The position numbers and the translations under genes were made by a program. From Pseudomonas sp. StFLB209 (GTDB taxonomy: Bacteria > Pseudomonadota > Gammaproteobacteria > Pseudomonadales > Pseudomonadaceae), in assembly GCF_000829415.1 (NCBI RefSeq), contig NZ_AP014637.1, positions 5,411,001 to 5,475,000 on the forward strand: a stretch of 64,000 nt of DNA, in the 5' to 3' direction. Position 1 is the first letter of the stretch; each line of letters starts with the position of its first letter. The notes under the pieces were generated by a model. It did no database searches and was not told the origin of the DNA. It saw nothing but the letters and a program-made list of their open reading frames with translations. Of this stretch, positions 18,297 to 27,789 are shown piece by piece.

Positions 18297-19499
18297 TCAG
18301 GTTTTTTCGCCAGGCAAGGCCGCCACCGATGACGGCCGTCGTGCCTGCATCGCGACGTGCACGATCACCCCCGCCAGCAAGCCCCAAAAGGCCGCCGACA
18401 AGCCGAGCAATGACACCCCCGAGGCGGTCACCAGAAAGGTGAACAGCCCGGCGTCGCGCTCAGCGGGTTGCGCACTGCTGCGGCTCAGTGCCTCGCTGAT
18501 TGCACCGAACAGCGCAAGCCCGGCCAGTGCAGCGATCAGTTCTTTGGGAAAGGCAGCAAACAGCGACACCAGGGTGGCCCCGGCAATGCCCAGAATCAGG
18601 TACAGCAGGCTGCCAGACAGCGCCGCGATGTAACGCCGCCTGGGGCTTTCATGGGCTTCGCGGCCGGTACACAGGCTGGCGGTGACCGCCGCCAGGTTCA
18701 GGCCATGGCAACCGAACGGCGCCAACAAGGCGCTGCCCAGGGCGCTGGCGCTGATCAGCGGGCTGGCCGGGGTCTGGTAACCGGCGTTGCGCAGTACCGC
18801 CATACCCGGCATGAATTGCCCGGTCAGCGCCACCAGTACCAGCGGCAAGGCCAGATTCAGGGTCGCTTCAACGCTGAACTCAGGCGTGATCAGGGTCGGT
18901 GTGGCCAGCCCCAGCACCAGCGCATCGCCCTTGAAATCACCGTTCAGCCAAGTCATCAGCGCACCCACCAGCAGCACCGCCATCACCGCGTAACGTGGCA
19001 ACAGGCGCCGCATCGACACATAGGTGGCGAACATTGCCAGCACCAGCCAGGGCTTGGCCGGCAGTGACTCGAACAGCGCCGTGCCGAAGCTGAACAGAAT
19101 CCCGGCTTGCAGCCCCGCAGCGATCGAACCCGGCAAGCGGGCAATGATTCGGTCGAAGGCGCCACTCAGACCAACCACCCCGATGATCAGGCTGGCGACC
19201 AGATAAGCGCCCACCGCCTGGTTGAGCCCCAACTGCGGCAATTGCGACACCAGTAGTGCACTGCCCGGAATTGACCAGGCGATCACTACCGGCACCTTGT
19301 AGCGCAGGCTGAGCAAGCCGCCCAACAACGCGCTGCCGATGGAAATCGCCCAGATCCACGACGACAGTTGGGCATTGGACAACTGCGCCGAGTCAGCCGC
19401 CTGGAAGATAATCACCAGCGGCCCGGCATAGGAAATCACCGTGGCAATGCAGCCGGCCAGCACCGCAGACAGGGACGCATCCTTGAACAGGTCGTTCAT
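18297..19499 (-). CDS. benE: benzoate/H+ symporter, BenE family
   Basis: This is an inner-membrane importer for benzoate. The 400-residue protein has about 11-12 hydrophobic segments. The N-terminal [20 protein letters not shown] and segments such as [40 protein letters not shown] and [17 protein letters not shown] are characteristic of BenE. ATG at 19499 is chosen over the in-frame TTG at 19511 because GAGG lies directly before it. It lies between benK and the porin gene on the same strand. Together with BenK it gives the cell two different inner-membrane routes for benzoate. Confidence 0.9.
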   Translation of the reverse strand: MNDLFKDASLSAVLAGCIATVISYAGPLVIIFQAADSAQLSNAQLSSWIWAISIGSALLGGLLSLRYKVPVVIAWSIPGSALLVSQLPQLGLNQAVGAYLVASLIIGVVGLSGAFDRIIARLPGSIAAGLQAGILFSFGTALFESLPAKPWLVLAMFATYVSMRRLLPRYAVMAVLLVGALMTWLNGDFKGDALVLGLATPTLITPEFSVEATLNLALPLVLVALTGQFMPGMAVLRNAGYQTPASPLISASALGSALLAPFGCHGLNLAAVTASLCTGREAHESPRRRYIAALSGSLLYLILGIAGATLVSLFAAFPKELIAALAGLALFGAISEALSRSSAQPAERDAGLFTFLVTASGVSLLGLSAAFWGLLAGVIVHVAMQARRPSSVAALPGEKT

Positions 19500-19581
19500 G
19501 GGACCTCGCAAGACGTAGCATTTTTATAAGCGAGCGGAGCCTCTGCGCGAGCGCCAGGCCGCTCGCTCGCGCAGATGGATT

Positions 19582-20922
19582 TCAGGCTTGCCTGGCCAGC
19601 AGCGGCGCACTGGCACTCGCCTGGCGTTGCGCGCTGATGGCGAACACGGTCATGGCAATCGCCGCGATGGCACCGGGGATGGCGAAGGCCATGAAGTTCA
19701 GTTGCAGCGGCAGGTTGATGCCCATCAGCGCGCCGCCGAGCAGCGGGCCGACGATGGCGCCGTTGCGGCCGATGCCCGAGGCCCAGCCAAGACCTGTGGA
19801 GCGCATCGACAGGCCGTACAGCTGCGCCGCGCCGGCATACAGCAGAATCTGGGTACCGATGGTGGTGGCCCCGGCGATGAAGATCAGCAGGTACAGCACT
19901 GGCATCGGGCTGTTGAAGCCCAGCAGGCTGATCGACACGGCACCAAGAATGAAGAAGCCTACAGTGACTTTGGTCAGGTTCAGACGGTCACCCAGCCAGC
20001 CGCCGAAGATCGCCCCGAACATCCCGCCGAAGTTCAGCGCCAGCAAGAACGACAAGCTCGAGCCCAGGCTATAGCCGGCATTGGCCATCAGTTTCGGCAG
20101 CCAGGAGCTGAGCGCATACACCATCAGCAGGCAGCAGAAGAACGCCACCCACAACGCCAGCGTGCGCACCGCACGGCCCTCGCGAAACAGCTCCAGAACC
20201 GCCACGCCTTTGCCTTTGGCATCGCTTACAACCAGTACGTCATTGGTCGTGAGGTTGTGGCTGGCATCGAGCCGATTGAGCAGTTTGCGCGCTTCATCAC
20301 TGCGGCCCTGGCGCACCAGAAAACCGATTGACTCGGGCAGGTAGTAGAGGATCGCTGGCAGCAGCAACAGCGGCAGTGCGGCGACCAAGAACATCGACTC
20401 CCAACCGAAGCGCGGCAGCATGAAGATGCCCACCCCGGCCGCGAGCATGCCACCGAGTGAATAACCGCTGAACATCACCGCCACCAGGGTGCTGCGCATA
20501 CGCTTGGGGGCGTATTCGTTCATCAGTGCCACGGCGTTGGGCATCAGGCCGCCACAGCCTAACCCTGCGATAAAGCGGCAGATACCAAACTCGGTGGGGC
20601 TGCTGGCGAAGCCGTTGACGATGGTTGCGCCGCTGAACAGCGCAAAGCAGATGGCAATGCCCTTTTTGCGCCCGATCCGGTCAGCCAGGCTGCCGAACGC
20701 CAAGGCACCGAACATCATCCCAAACAGCGCGTAGCTGCCCAGTGCACCGGCCTGCAGCGGGGTCAGCCCCCACTCTTTCATGATCGCAGGCAATACCACG
20801 CCATAAATGAACAGGTCATAGCCGTCGAAGATCAACAGCAAGGCACACCAGCTCATCACCATCCAGTGGAAGCGGCCGAACCGCGCGTTGTCGATAATTG
20901 CGTGTACGTCGATGTTTCGCAT
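19582..20922 (-). CDS. benK: aromatic acid/H+ symporter of the major facilitator superfamily (BenK)
   Basis: This inner-membrane MFS importer of 446 residues has 12 predicted segments. The first segment contains FDGYDLFIYG, the DGxD motif essential in AAHS-family aromatic-acid carriers, and loop 2-3 has GSLADRIGRKKG, the MFS signature. A long hydrophilic central loop (residues about 215-250) follows helix 6. The ATG at 20922 (MRNIDVHAII) has AAGAGA upstream. An open frame to 21033 has no such site and covers the gap to benD. Its place directly after benD makes benzoate the likely substrate. Confidence 0.9.
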   Translation of the reverse strand: MRNIDVHAIIDNARFGRFHWMVMSWCALLLIFDGYDLFIYGVVLPAIMKEWGLTPLQAGALGSYALFGMMFGALAFGSLADRIGRKKGIAICFALFSGATIVNGFASSPTEFGICRFIAGLGCGGLMPNAVALMNEYAPKRMRSTLVAVMFSGYSLGGMLAAGVGIFMLPRFGWESMFLVAALPLLLLPAILYYLPESIGFLVRQGRSDEARKLLNRLDASHNLTTNDVLVVSDAKGKGVAVLELFREGRAVRTLALWVAFFCCLLMVYALSSWLPKLMANAGYSLGSSLSFLLALNFGGMFGAIFGGWLGDRLNLTKVTVGFFILGAVSISLLGFNSPMPVLYLLIFIAGATTIGTQILLYAGAAQLYGLSMRSTGLGWASGIGRNGAIVGPLLGGALMGINLPLQLNFMAFAIPGAIAAIAMTVFAISAQRQASASAPLLARQA

Positions 20923-21042
20923 GGCATCAATCTCTTGTTTTTGTTGTGGAGAGCATTGCTGCGTATAAGCTTTTTCAGACAGTGCCACGCACTGCATTGG
21001 TCGGCACTCCGGTTGCCAACCAATGCAGCGCACAGCGCTGCC

Positions 21043-21816
21043 CTACCCCAGATCCCCGCCGCCTACCGGCAACGTCACGCCGGTGATGTACGAAGCCTCG
21101 TCCGAGGCCAGGAACAGGATTGCGCCAACCTGTTCGTCGAGGCTGCCGTAGCGTTTCATCAGGCTGCTGCCCAGGGTCTGGTCGACGATCTGCTGATACC
21201 AGACCTTCTCCTGCTCGCTCTGCGGCGCAGCGTTGCGCGCAATGCGTCGCGGCGGTGCTTCGGTGCCGCCCGGGGCGGTGGCATTGACGCGGATCCCGCG
21301 CCCGGCGGTTTCGAACGCCAGGCAAGCGGTCAACGCGTTGACCCCGCCCTTGGCCGCGCCGTAGGGCACGCGATTAACGCCACGGGTGGCAATCGACGAC
21401 ACGTTGACGATCGCGCCGCTGCCCTGCTCCAGCATGTACGGCAGTGCGGCATGACAGCACCACAGGGTCGGGAACAACGAGCGACGCACCTCCGCTTCAA
21501 TTTCCTGTGCCTGATAGTGCTCGAAGGGCTTGGCCCAGATGGTCCCGCCCACGTTATTGATCAGCACGTCCAGCCGACCAAAGCGCTCAACGGCCGCCGC
21601 CATGACCCGCTGCGCGTCTTCGCAGCGCTCAAGGTCAGCGGTCAGCGCCAGGCATTGGTCGTCCAGGCTGTCGGCCAGCTCGAACACCAGCTCGCTACGG
21701 TCCACCGCCACCAGCCATGCGCCTTCGCTCAGCAACCGCTCGGCGAGCCGTCGGCCAATGCCTTGCGCGGCACCGGTGACCAGCACCACTTTGTCTGCAA
21801 ATCGCTTGCTCATCAC
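21043..21816 (-). CDS. benD: 1,6-dihydroxycyclohexa-2,4-diene-1-carboxylate dehydrogenase
   Basis: BenD oxidises the benzoate cis-diol to catechol with release of CO2, using NAD+. It is a 257-residue short-chain dehydrogenase: VLVTGAAQGIGRRLAERL near residue 12 (TGxxxGIG), NNVGG near 88, Ser at VNVSSIATRG and the catalytic pair in VPYGAAKGG (Y-x3-K). It begins 12 bases after benC in the same transcript. The catechol produced would feed the beta-ketoadipate pathway, whose cat genes are not in this window. Confidence 0.95.
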   Translation of the reverse strand: MMSKRFADKVVLVTGAAQGIGRRLAERLLSEGAWLVAVDRSELVFELADSLDDQCLALTADLERCEDAQRVMAAAVERFGRLDVLINNVGGTIWAKPFEHYQAQEIEAEVRRSLFPTLWCCHAALPYMLEQGSGAIVNVSSIATRGVNRVPYGAAKGGVNALTACLAFETAGRGIRVNATAPGGTEAPPRRIARNAAPQSEQEKVWYQQIVDQTLGSSLMKRYGSLDEQVGAILFLASDEASYITGVTLPVGGGDLG

Positions 21817-21828
21817 AGCCTCCCTGGC

Positions 21829-22839
21829 TCAGGCCGCACTGGCGGCGAATTTTTCGAAATAGAAGTTCGCCGGCGTGATGCCCTGCTCGCGGATGAACTG
21901 GCTGACCGCCTCGACCATCGGCGGGGGGCCGCACAGGTAGACATCAACGTCGCCGTCGTTGAGATGCTTGGGCTCGATGTGATGGGTGACAAAGCCCTTG
22001 TGCGGGTAACTGCTGTCCGGGCTGGACACACAGGCGCTGTAGCTGAAGTCGGGAATCCGCGTGGCGAAATCGGCCAGCACGTCCATCTCCACCAGGTCGC
22101 TGTCATGGGTCACCCCATAGATCAGATGCAGTGGGTGCTCGCTGCCCTGCTCCACTATTTTCTCCAGCATCGCGGTGAACGGTGCCAGCCCCGTACCACC
22201 AGCCAGCAGCAACAGCGGGCGCTTGATGTCACGCAGGTAGAAACTGCCCAACGGGCCGGCCAGGGTCATGCTGTCGCCGGCCTTGGCCATACCGGTCAGG
22301 AAGCTACTCATCAACCCGCCCGGCACGTTGCGGATCAGAAAGCTGACCTCGCCGTTTTTCTGCAATGAGCTGAACGAGTAGGCGCGGCTTTGCTCGCTGC
22401 CCGGCACCTTGAGGTTGACGTACTGACCAGGCAGAAACGCCAGCTGGCTCAGCGACTCACCTTTGATTTTAAGGGCGATGGTGCTGTCGGAGAGCTTCTC
22501 GACCTGGCTGATCGCCGCCTCAAAACTGGCCTGGCGGGTCTTGCACACATCCGAGGACGCCGGGATACGGATCACGCAGTCACTTTCAGCGCGCATCTGG
22601 CAGGTCAGTACATAGCCTTGTGCGGCTTCGTCTTCAGTCAATGCGTCTTCGATATAGTCCTCGCCCAGCTCGTAGCGGCCGGCTTCGGCGAAACACTTGC
22701 AGGTGCCGCAAGCGCCGTCACGGCAATCGAGCGGGATATTGATACCTTGCCGATAGGCCGCATCAGCAACCGTCTCGGTGGCAGCGGCGTCGATGAAACG
22801 GGTCACGCCGTCTTCGAAATTCAGGGCAATCTTGTGCAT
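21829..22839 (-). CDS. benC: benzoate 1,2-dioxygenase electron-transfer reductase
   Basis: BenC passes electrons from NADH through FAD and a plant-type 2Fe-2S centre to the BenAB oxygenase. The 336 residues carry the ferredoxin domain first, with Cys39, Cys44, Cys47 and Cys80 (PLDCRDGACGTCKC and VLTCQM), then the FAD-binding RAYSFSS near 155 and the NAD-binding LLLAGGTGLAPFTAML near 215, ending with CGPPPMVEAV. The length and order match BenC/XylZ. There are 46 bases between benB and this gene. Confidence 0.95.
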   Translation of the reverse strand: MHKIALNFEDGVTRFIDAAATETVADAAYRQGINIPLDCRDGACGTCKCFAEAGRYELGEDYIEDALTEDEAAQGYVLTCQMRAESDCVIRIPASSDVCKTRQASFEAAISQVEKLSDSTIALKIKGESLSQLAFLPGQYVNLKVPGSEQSRAYSFSSLQKNGEVSFLIRNVPGGLMSSFLTGMAKAGDSMTLAGPLGSFYLRDIKRPLLLLAGGTGLAPFTAMLEKIVEQGSEHPLHLIYGVTHDSDLVEMDVLADFATRIPDFSYSACVSSPDSSYPHKGFVTHHIEPKHLNDGDVDVYLCGPPPMVEAVSQFIREQGITPANFYFEKFAASAA

Positions 22840-22885
22840 GACGCACCTCGCAGCAGCAGTCGGCCAGTCATCCAGCCACGCCGAT

Positions 22886-23377
22886 TCAGATGTGATAAAC
22901 GTCGATCAGCTGACGTACGTAGTCGTTCTTGAGCACCACTTTCTTGGCCCTGATCAAGGGCTGCCCACCGCGGATATCGAGGGTGTAGAAGCTGGTGCCG
23001 AAATAGCTGTCGACGGTCTTGTAGCGAAAGCTCAGGGTGTGCCAGTTGAAACGCACCTTGCACTGCCCGTCGTCCTGCTCCAGCACTTCGATGTTGCTGA
23101 TGTTGTGCGAGGTGCGGGTGTCGGGAATGGTTGCGCTGGAGCGTTCGGTCTTGATCCGGAACACCCGGTCTTCCAGGCCGCCACGGTTGCCGTACCAGAT
23201 CAGCGAGATTTCCTTTTGCGGGTCTTGGGTCAGCTCGTCGTTATCGTCCCAGGCCGGCATCCAGAAGGTCGCGTCGCTGCTGTACAGTTCCAGCCAGTTG
23301 TCCCAGTCGGCGTCATCCAGGTAGCGCGCCTCGCGGTACAGAAAATCCCGCACGGTTTCATACAGGGCGCTCATCAC
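22886..23377 (-). CDS. benB: benzoate 1,2-dioxygenase small (beta) subunit
   Basis: This is the structural beta subunit of the terminal oxygenase, 163 residues, with the NTF2-like fold of ring-hydroxylating dioxygenases. Recognisable segments are [20 protein letters not shown] at the N-terminus, [16 protein letters not shown] and [20 protein letters not shown] near the end. The ATG overlaps the benA stop by four bases, giving coupled synthesis of the two subunits that assemble as a hexamer (known for the family). Confidence 0.95.
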   Translation of the reverse strand: MMSALYETVRDFLYREARYLDDADWDNWLELYSSDATFWMPAWDDNDELTQDPQKEISLIWYGNRGGLEDRVFRIKTERSSATIPDTRTSHNISNIEVLEQDDGQCKVRFNWHTLSFRYKTVDSYFGTSFYTLDIRGGQPLIRAKKVVLKNDYVRQLIDVYHI

Positions 23378-24729
23378 ACAGCCTCCACAGGGATCAGTTG
23401 CGGTTCGTCAGCTACGGCCTTGAGCATGGTTTGCTGCCAATACTTGTGTTGCAGCACGAACAGACCCTCGTCTTCAGTGCGCACCCCGGACAGCAACGGT
23501 TTGAGTTCGATTTCCTGGGCGGCGGCATCAGCGCCCTCGATCCAGTGCGCGGCGCCGCGCGACATGTCGTTCCAGCCCCGTGAACCCTGGTAGCCCATCT
23601 GGCACGAGCGGAATTCTTCCAGGTCGTCCGGGGTGGCCATGCCGCTGACGTTGAAAAAGTCTTCGTACTGACGAATCCGCTTGGCACGGGCCTCGCTGCT
23701 CTCACCCTTGGGGGCGATGCAGTAGATGGTGATCTCGGTCTTGTCCACCGCAATCGGCCGGGCGATGCGGATCTGCGAGCTGAACTGGTCCATCAGGTAC
23801 ACATTGGGGTACAGGCACAGGTTGCGCGAGTTCTGGATCATCCAGTCGGCACGGGCCTGGCCGAAGTCCTTGGCCAGTTCGTCGCGGCGCTCGAACAGCG
23901 GCCGGTCTTCCGGGTTGGCCCAACGGGTCCAGAGCAGCAGGTGGCCCTTGTCGAAGGAGTAGAACCCGCCACCGGTCTTGCCCCAACTGCCGGCGCTCAT
24001 GGTCTTGATCTCTTCACCGGCTTCACGCAGCTTGCGCTGGTTCTGGGTGGCAGCGTAGTTCCAGTGCACGGCGCTGACGTGGTAGCCATCGGCGCCGTTT
24101 TCGGCGGTCAGCTTCCAGTTGCCTTCGTAGATATAACTGCTGGAACCACGCAGCACTTCCAGGCCCTCAGGCGACTGATCGACGATCATGTCGATGATCT
24201 TCGCCGACTCGCCCAGGTGCTCGACCAGCGGCAGCACATCGGCATTCAGGCTGCCGAACAGAAAGCCCCGGTAAGACTCGAACCGCGCCACGCGGGTCAG
24301 GTCATGGGAGCCTTCGCAGTTGAAGCTTGCCGGATAACCGGCGTCCTTGGGGTCCTTGACCTTGAGCAGTTTGCCGTTGGTATTGAACGTCCAGCCATGG
24401 AACGGGCAGGTATAGGAGGATTTGTTGCCGCGCTTGTGCCGGCACAGCATCGCGCCGCGATGGCTGCAGGCATTGAGAAAGGCGTTGAGTTCGCCGTCCT
24501 TGTTGCGGGCAATGAAGATCGGCTGGCGACCGATGCTGGTGGTCAGAAAATCATTGACCTCAGGGATCTGGCTCTCGTGGGCCAGGTAGATCCAGTTGCC
24601 TTCGAAGATGTGCTTCATCTCCAGATCGAACAGGCGCGCATCGGTGAACATCTCACGCTTGCAGCGGAAGATGCCCTGCTCCTTGTCTTCCTGGAGCAGT
24701 GAGTTCAGGTAGTCGAATCCCAGGGACAT
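23374..24729 (-). CDS. benA: benzoate 1,2-dioxygenase large (alpha) subunit
   Basis: This is the catalytic subunit that inserts O2 into benzoate to give the 1,2-cis-diol. It has 451 residues. The Rieske 2Fe-2S ligands are Cys88, His90, Cys108 and His111 (ACSHRGAML and CPFHGW). The mononuclear iron ligands His217 and His222 sit in [12 protein letters not shown]. The start at 24729 ([10 protein letters not shown]) is set by GGAGG eight bases upstream. An ATG five codons earlier overlaps that site. It is the first gene of benABCD-benK-benE-benF and lies downstream of a BenR-type operator. Confidence 0.96.
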   Translation of the reverse strand: MSLGFDYLNSLLQEDKEQGIFRCKREMFTDARLFDLEMKHIFEGNWIYLAHESQIPEVNDFLTTSIGRQPIFIARNKDGELNAFLNACSHRGAMLCRHKRGNKSSYTCPFHGWTFNTNGKLLKVKDPKDAGYPASFNCEGSHDLTRVARFESYRGFLFGSLNADVLPLVEHLGESAKIIDMIVDQSPEGLEVLRGSSSYIYEGNWKLTAENGADGYHVSAVHWNYAATQNQRKLREAGEEIKTMSAGSWGKTGGGFYSFDKGHLLLWTRWANPEDRPLFERRDELAKDFGQARADWMIQNSRNLCLYPNVYLMDQFSSQIRIARPIAVDKTEITIYCIAPKGESSEARAKRIRQYEDFFNVSGMATPDDLEEFRSCQMGYQGSRGWNDMSRGAAHWIEGADAAAQEIELKPLLSGVRTEDEGLFVLQHKYWQQTMLKAVADEPQLIPVEAV

Positions 24730-24792
24730 GGCCAGGGCCTCCATTGTTATTGTTCAGGCCGGGTCAGGTTAGGGTCAGGGCGGGATGGGCAA

Positions 24793-24828
24793 TATCCGGT
24801 TCTTGCAGATCGCTATCCGTTTTCTGCA
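24793..24828 (-). promoter_or_regulatory. BenR/XylS-type tandem operator upstream of benA
   Basis: On the minus strand two copies of TGCA-N6-GGATA occur as direct repeats: TGCAGAAAACGGATA (24828-24814), six bases, then TGCAAGAACCGGATA (24807-24793). This is the exact TGCA-N6-GGNTA half-site and 21-bp period known for XylS at Pm and BenR at Pben. The proximal half ends 63 bases before the benA ATG. I did not find a convincing -10 hexamer; such promoters are activator-dependent. Confidence 0.88.
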
Positions 24829-24853
24829 AAGCGGGGGTTGGCCGGGGGCATTT

Positions 24854-25110
24854 GTGGGAGCGGCTTTAGCCGCGAAGATCTTTCGGTTTATGCAAAGGTC
24901 ATTGCCGCAGTTGCCTGTGCCTCGGGTTCAGCCCCGACGGGCGGGTCACTTTGGTTTTGAGTGCGACTCCCGGACCAAAGTAACCAAAGGCATTGCTCCT
25001 GGCTTGGCCCCGCCCTTTGCGGGCGGGGTTCCCTCACTCCGGTGCCGATTCGGCGGTCGGCGGCGTCTGTGATATCTCGGCTCGAAAAGCAGAAGCAGCG
25101 GCGCAGAGAA
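24854..25110. repeat. REP sequence and degenerate GC-rich genus-type repeat between benR and benA
   Basis: The 417-base gap between benA and benR holds, besides the operator, a REP half (GTGGGAGCGGCTTTAGCCGCGAAG shape at 24854-24878) and then a stretch (about 24920-25100) with the hairpin CCCCGCCCTTTGCGGGCGGGG. This stretch resembles a dispersed non-coding repeat often seen between Pseudomonas genes (recalled, not searched). No gene is seen here. Confidence 0.5.
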
Positions 25111-25146
25111 TCTGCCGCCCGGTAGTGCCTACCGAGCCAGCAGGCG

Positions 25147-26106
25147 TTAAAGCTGTCGGCGCTTGAGGGTATCGGAGGGCAGTTCGCCGAAGCGCTGGCG
25201 GTAGCTTTCCGAGAAGCGCCCCAGATGCAGAAAGCCATGGTCCATGGCAATTTCGGTGAGGCTGCGCACGGTGCAGTTGGGGTCTTTGAGGCAGGCATGG
25301 ATGCGTTCAAGCCTGCGCTGGCGCACGTAGAGTTTGGGCGTGACGCCCAGATGCCGCTCGAACAGCCCGTACAGGCTGCGCAGGCTGACCCCGGCCTGGA
25401 TGGCCAGGGCGTCGAGGTCGATATCGTGTTTGAGGTTGCGCTCGATGTAATCGAGCAGCCGTTCGAACACTGCCGGCTGCCCGGCGAGGTTCTCGCGGCT
25501 GACGTTGGTCTTCATCAGGGTCAGCATCTTGCTGGCGACAATCTGCGCGTAGTGCTCCTCGACCTTGAGCATCCGCTCGTCAGCCTCAGCCTCCTGACAG
25601 ACCATGGCCAGCAGATTGACGAAGCCATCGAGGCCCGGCAACTGATAGCGATTTTCGGTAAACCGCACCCCGTCACGCGGGTGCTGCCAACGCTGCTGTT
25701 CGCACACCGACTCGATCAGGCTCACTGGCATTTTGAGGATGAACTTCTCGCAATCATCCGAATAGGTCAGGTCCACCGGGTCATCAGGGTTGATCAGCAG
25801 CAGCTCACCGGGGGCGAAGTAATGCTCCTGACGATGCCCACGCCACAGGCAGTGGCCACTCAACAGGATCTGCAAATGGAAGATGGTTTCCAGCGACTGG
25901 GAGATGACCCTGACACTGCCGCCATAGCTGATACGGCACAGGTCAAGGTTGGCGAACTGGCGATGGTTGAGGCTGGCCAATGGACGGCCTGCTGCCGGCA
26001 TACGAATATTATGGGTACCGACATGCTGGTTCACATAGCCCGATACGAGATGCGGGTCGGCACGGTCGAACACCCGACTGCGCTCACTGAGCAGACGACT
26101 ATCCAT
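25147..26106 (-). CDS. benR: AraC/XylS-family activator of the benzoate operon
   Basis: BenR activates benABCD in the presence of benzoate. The 319-residue protein has an N-terminal effector domain (about 1-200; HLQILLSGHCLWRGHRQEHY) and a C-terminal double helix-turn-helix (about 210-315; DIDLDALAIQAGVSLRSLYG and SLTEIAMDHGFLHLGRFSES followed by YRQRFGELPSDTL), typical of XylS. ATG at 26106 (MDSRLLSERSRVF) matches the start expected for BenR. The open frame continues upstream to 26208 without a ribosome site. It lies upstream of benA on the same strand, and the matching operator stands between them. Confidence 0.92.
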   Translation of the reverse strand: MDSRLLSERSRVFDRADPHLVSGYVNQHVGTHNIRMPAAGRPLASLNHRQFANLDLCRISYGGSVRVISQSLETIFHLQILLSGHCLWRGHRQEHYFAPGELLLINPDDPVDLTYSDDCEKFILKMPVSLIESVCEQQRWQHPRDGVRFTENRYQLPGLDGFVNLLAMVCQEAEADERMLKVEEHYAQIVASKMLTLMKTNVSRENLAGQPAVFERLLDYIERNLKHDIDLDALAIQAGVSLRSLYGLFERHLGVTPKLYVRQRRLERIHACLKDPNCTVRSLTEIAMDHGFLHLGRFSESYRQRFGELPSDTLKRRQL

Positions 26107-26384
26107 AAGGCAAGGCACTCTTGTAATTATTCTTGTCGGGCTGCCGTGGCGTGGTCGCACCAGGCAGAGGCTAATCGGCGGTGCTCTGACGGCCCACTCA
26201 TCGGTCACTGGCCTTCAGAGTAAGGTCGCCGCGCGACAAGCGTCAATCAGCCTTCAGTGCTATCCGGGCGATAATCGAACGGGACCGTCAGGCCGTACTT
26301 GACAGGAGCGTCTGGAACGCGGCTTGTAGCTGATCCGTCGCGAACGGATATTCACATTTGGATACGAGTGAGTATGCTGCAACC

Positions 26385-26780
26385 ATGAGCACGAGCCCGC
26401 TTCGCCATCCCTGCCCGCCCGGCGCCTGTGATTGTCGGCGTGAACAATTGCGCGCACCCGGCACCGACCAGCGCATCCTGCTGCTGACCCGCGAGCAGGA
26501 AAAGCGCCTGCTCGAACGTCTGGAAAATGTCGAAAGCCTGGAGCAACTGGAACATCTGCAAAAGCGGATCTTCGAACAACTGGGGGTCCGGGTGCACATC
26601 GCCCCCGGTTTTAATGAAGTGCGCAGCATGCGCGGTATCGGCATTCACCTGGACGACCTGCCCGGCTTATGCCGCAAGACTCGCCAGGCGATCCCGGCGG
26701 CGATCCGCCGGGGCCTGGAAAAGCGCCCGCACATCGCCTGGGACCTGCTTAACGCCAACGACCTGCTACGCGATACCTGA
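26385..26780 (+). CDS. conserved-looking hypothetical protein with N-terminal CPPGACDC motif
   Basis: I do not recognise this 131-residue protein. It begins with a cysteine cluster (RHPCPPGACDCRREQL, residues about 5-21), which could bind a metal. A long, very charged helix follows (about 33-68; LTREQEKRLLERLENVESLE), and then a region ending LDDLPGLCRKTRQAIPAAIR and RGLEKRPHIAWDLLNANDLL. No signal peptide or membrane segment is seen. It stands alone, divergent from benR and convergent with the next gene (18 bases apart). Codon use looks like that of the neighbours, so it is probably a real gene. Confidence 0.6.
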   Translation: MSTSPLRHPCPPGACDCRREQLRAPGTDQRILLLTREQEKRLLERLENVESLEQLEHLQKRIFEQLGVRVHIAPGFNEVRSMRGIGIHLDDLPGLCRKTRQAIPAAIRRGLEKRPHIAWDLLNANDLLRDT

Positions 26781-26798
26781 ATGGCTGGCGCAGCAGGT

Positions 26799-27125
26799 TC
26801 AGCCCCGCGACAACATACGCTTGAGAATCAACCCGACCCCTACAGCGACCAGCGCAGCCTTGCCCGGATTGGCGCGGGCGAACGCCTTGGCCTGTTCCAG
26901 CTTCGACGGGCCGGCGCTGACCGGCTTGGGCCGTTTGGGCGCAAGCAGAGCGTCGGCGCGGTCGAGCAGTTGACCTAGCAGATGGCGCGACTGCGGTCCG
27001 CGATTAGCGCCAATGGCGTGACCGCGTTTGATCAAGGCATCGGCCTGATCAAGAAAGCTGTCGAGTTCCGAACGGGTCTTGTCGTGCAGGTCGCGAGCGA
27101 GCTTGTCGGAAATATCACGGGCCAT
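26799..27125 (-). CDS. small DUF883 (ElaB/YqjD)-like inner-membrane protein
   Basis: This 108-residue protein starts MARDISDKLARDLHDKTRSE, has a charged coiled-coil region (DSFLDQADALIKRGHA; QLLDRADALL), a short Pro/Ala linker and a C-terminal hydrophobic anchor with small residues (AFARANPGKAALVAVGVGLI followed by LKRMLSRG). That is the layout of the ElaB/YqjD/YgaM group, which anchors to the inner membrane by its tail and can bind ribosomes in E. coli. Assignment is by architecture only. ATG at 27125 is chosen because upstream codons reach into the divergent sigma-factor promoter region. Confidence 0.6.
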   Translation of the reverse strand: MARDISDKLARDLHDKTRSELDSFLDQADALIKRGHAIGANRGPQSRHLLGQLLDRADALLAPKRPKPVSAGPSKLEQAKAFARANPGKAALVAVGVGLILKRMLSRG

Positions 27126-27273
27126 GAACTGTACCTTTTTAGGTGGGGGATACAGCGTTGACTGCGTGGCGAGCGGCTTCGTTCCCGGCATCATGAGCGC
27201 TATCTGCCACTTGCATGACTGCCGTGCCCTCACTAGCATTGGGAACCTTTCTCAAATGCTAGCCATTCACGCC

Positions 27274-27789
27274 ATGAGTGATGTCCCACCAGCGACTTCC
27301 GCGGCCCACCTGAGCATGATCGAAGCCTTGTACAGCAGCCATCACAGCTGGCTGTACAGCATGCTGCGCAACAAGCTGGGCAATGCCATGGATGCGGCAG
27401 ATCTGGCTCAGGATACCTTCACCCGGATCCTGGCCTCACGCGTGACCCGCATCGAACAGCCGCGTGCTTACCTGCACTGTGTGGCCAAGGGCATTCTGGT
27501 CAACTGGTATCAGCGCAAGGCGCTGGAGCGCGCCTACCTTGAGGCGCTTGCGCAGCTGCCTGAGCCTGAGGTGCCATCGCCCGAGGTGCGGCTGATGGTG
27601 CTGGAGACGCTGCATGACATCGACGCCATGCTCGATGCGCTGCCGCCGCTGGTGAAGCGCACCTTCCTGCTCTCGCAGATCGCCGGCCTCAAGTATCAGG
27701 ACATCGCCACCGAATTGAACATCTCGCTGATCAGCGTCAAACGCTACATGAAGCAGGCCTTCGTCCAGTGCCTGTTGCTGGTCGAATGA
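27274..27789 (+). CDS. FecI-type ECF sigma factor
   Basis: This 171-residue extracytoplasmic-function sigma factor is of the iron-responsive FecI/FpvI type. The sigma-2 region is LYSMLRNKLGNAMDAADLAQ with DTFTRIL. The sigma-4 region is LPPLVKRTFLLSQIAGLKYQ with IATELNISLISVKRYM. It is followed in a four-base overlap by an anti-sigma gene and then by a TonB transducer receptor, the standard cell-surface signalling trio. The start is uncertain: ATG at 27274 or, in frame, ATG at 27256. A weak Fur-like palindrome covers 27252-27270. Confidence 0.88.
   Translation: MSDVPPATSAAHLSMIEALYSSHHSWLYSMLRNKLGNAMDAADLAQDTFTRILASRVTRIEQPRAYLHCVAKGILVNWYQRKALERAYLEALAQLPEPEVPSPEVRLMVLETLHDIDAMLDALPPLVKRTFLLSQIAGLKYQDIATELNISLISVKRYMKQAFVQCLLLVE

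Noticed and set aside
27252..27270. Fur box before the FecI-type sigma gene
   Set aside because: AAATGCTAGCCATT is palindromic, but only about 11 of 19 positions match the Fur consensus and it overlaps one candidate start codon; not strong enough to list.
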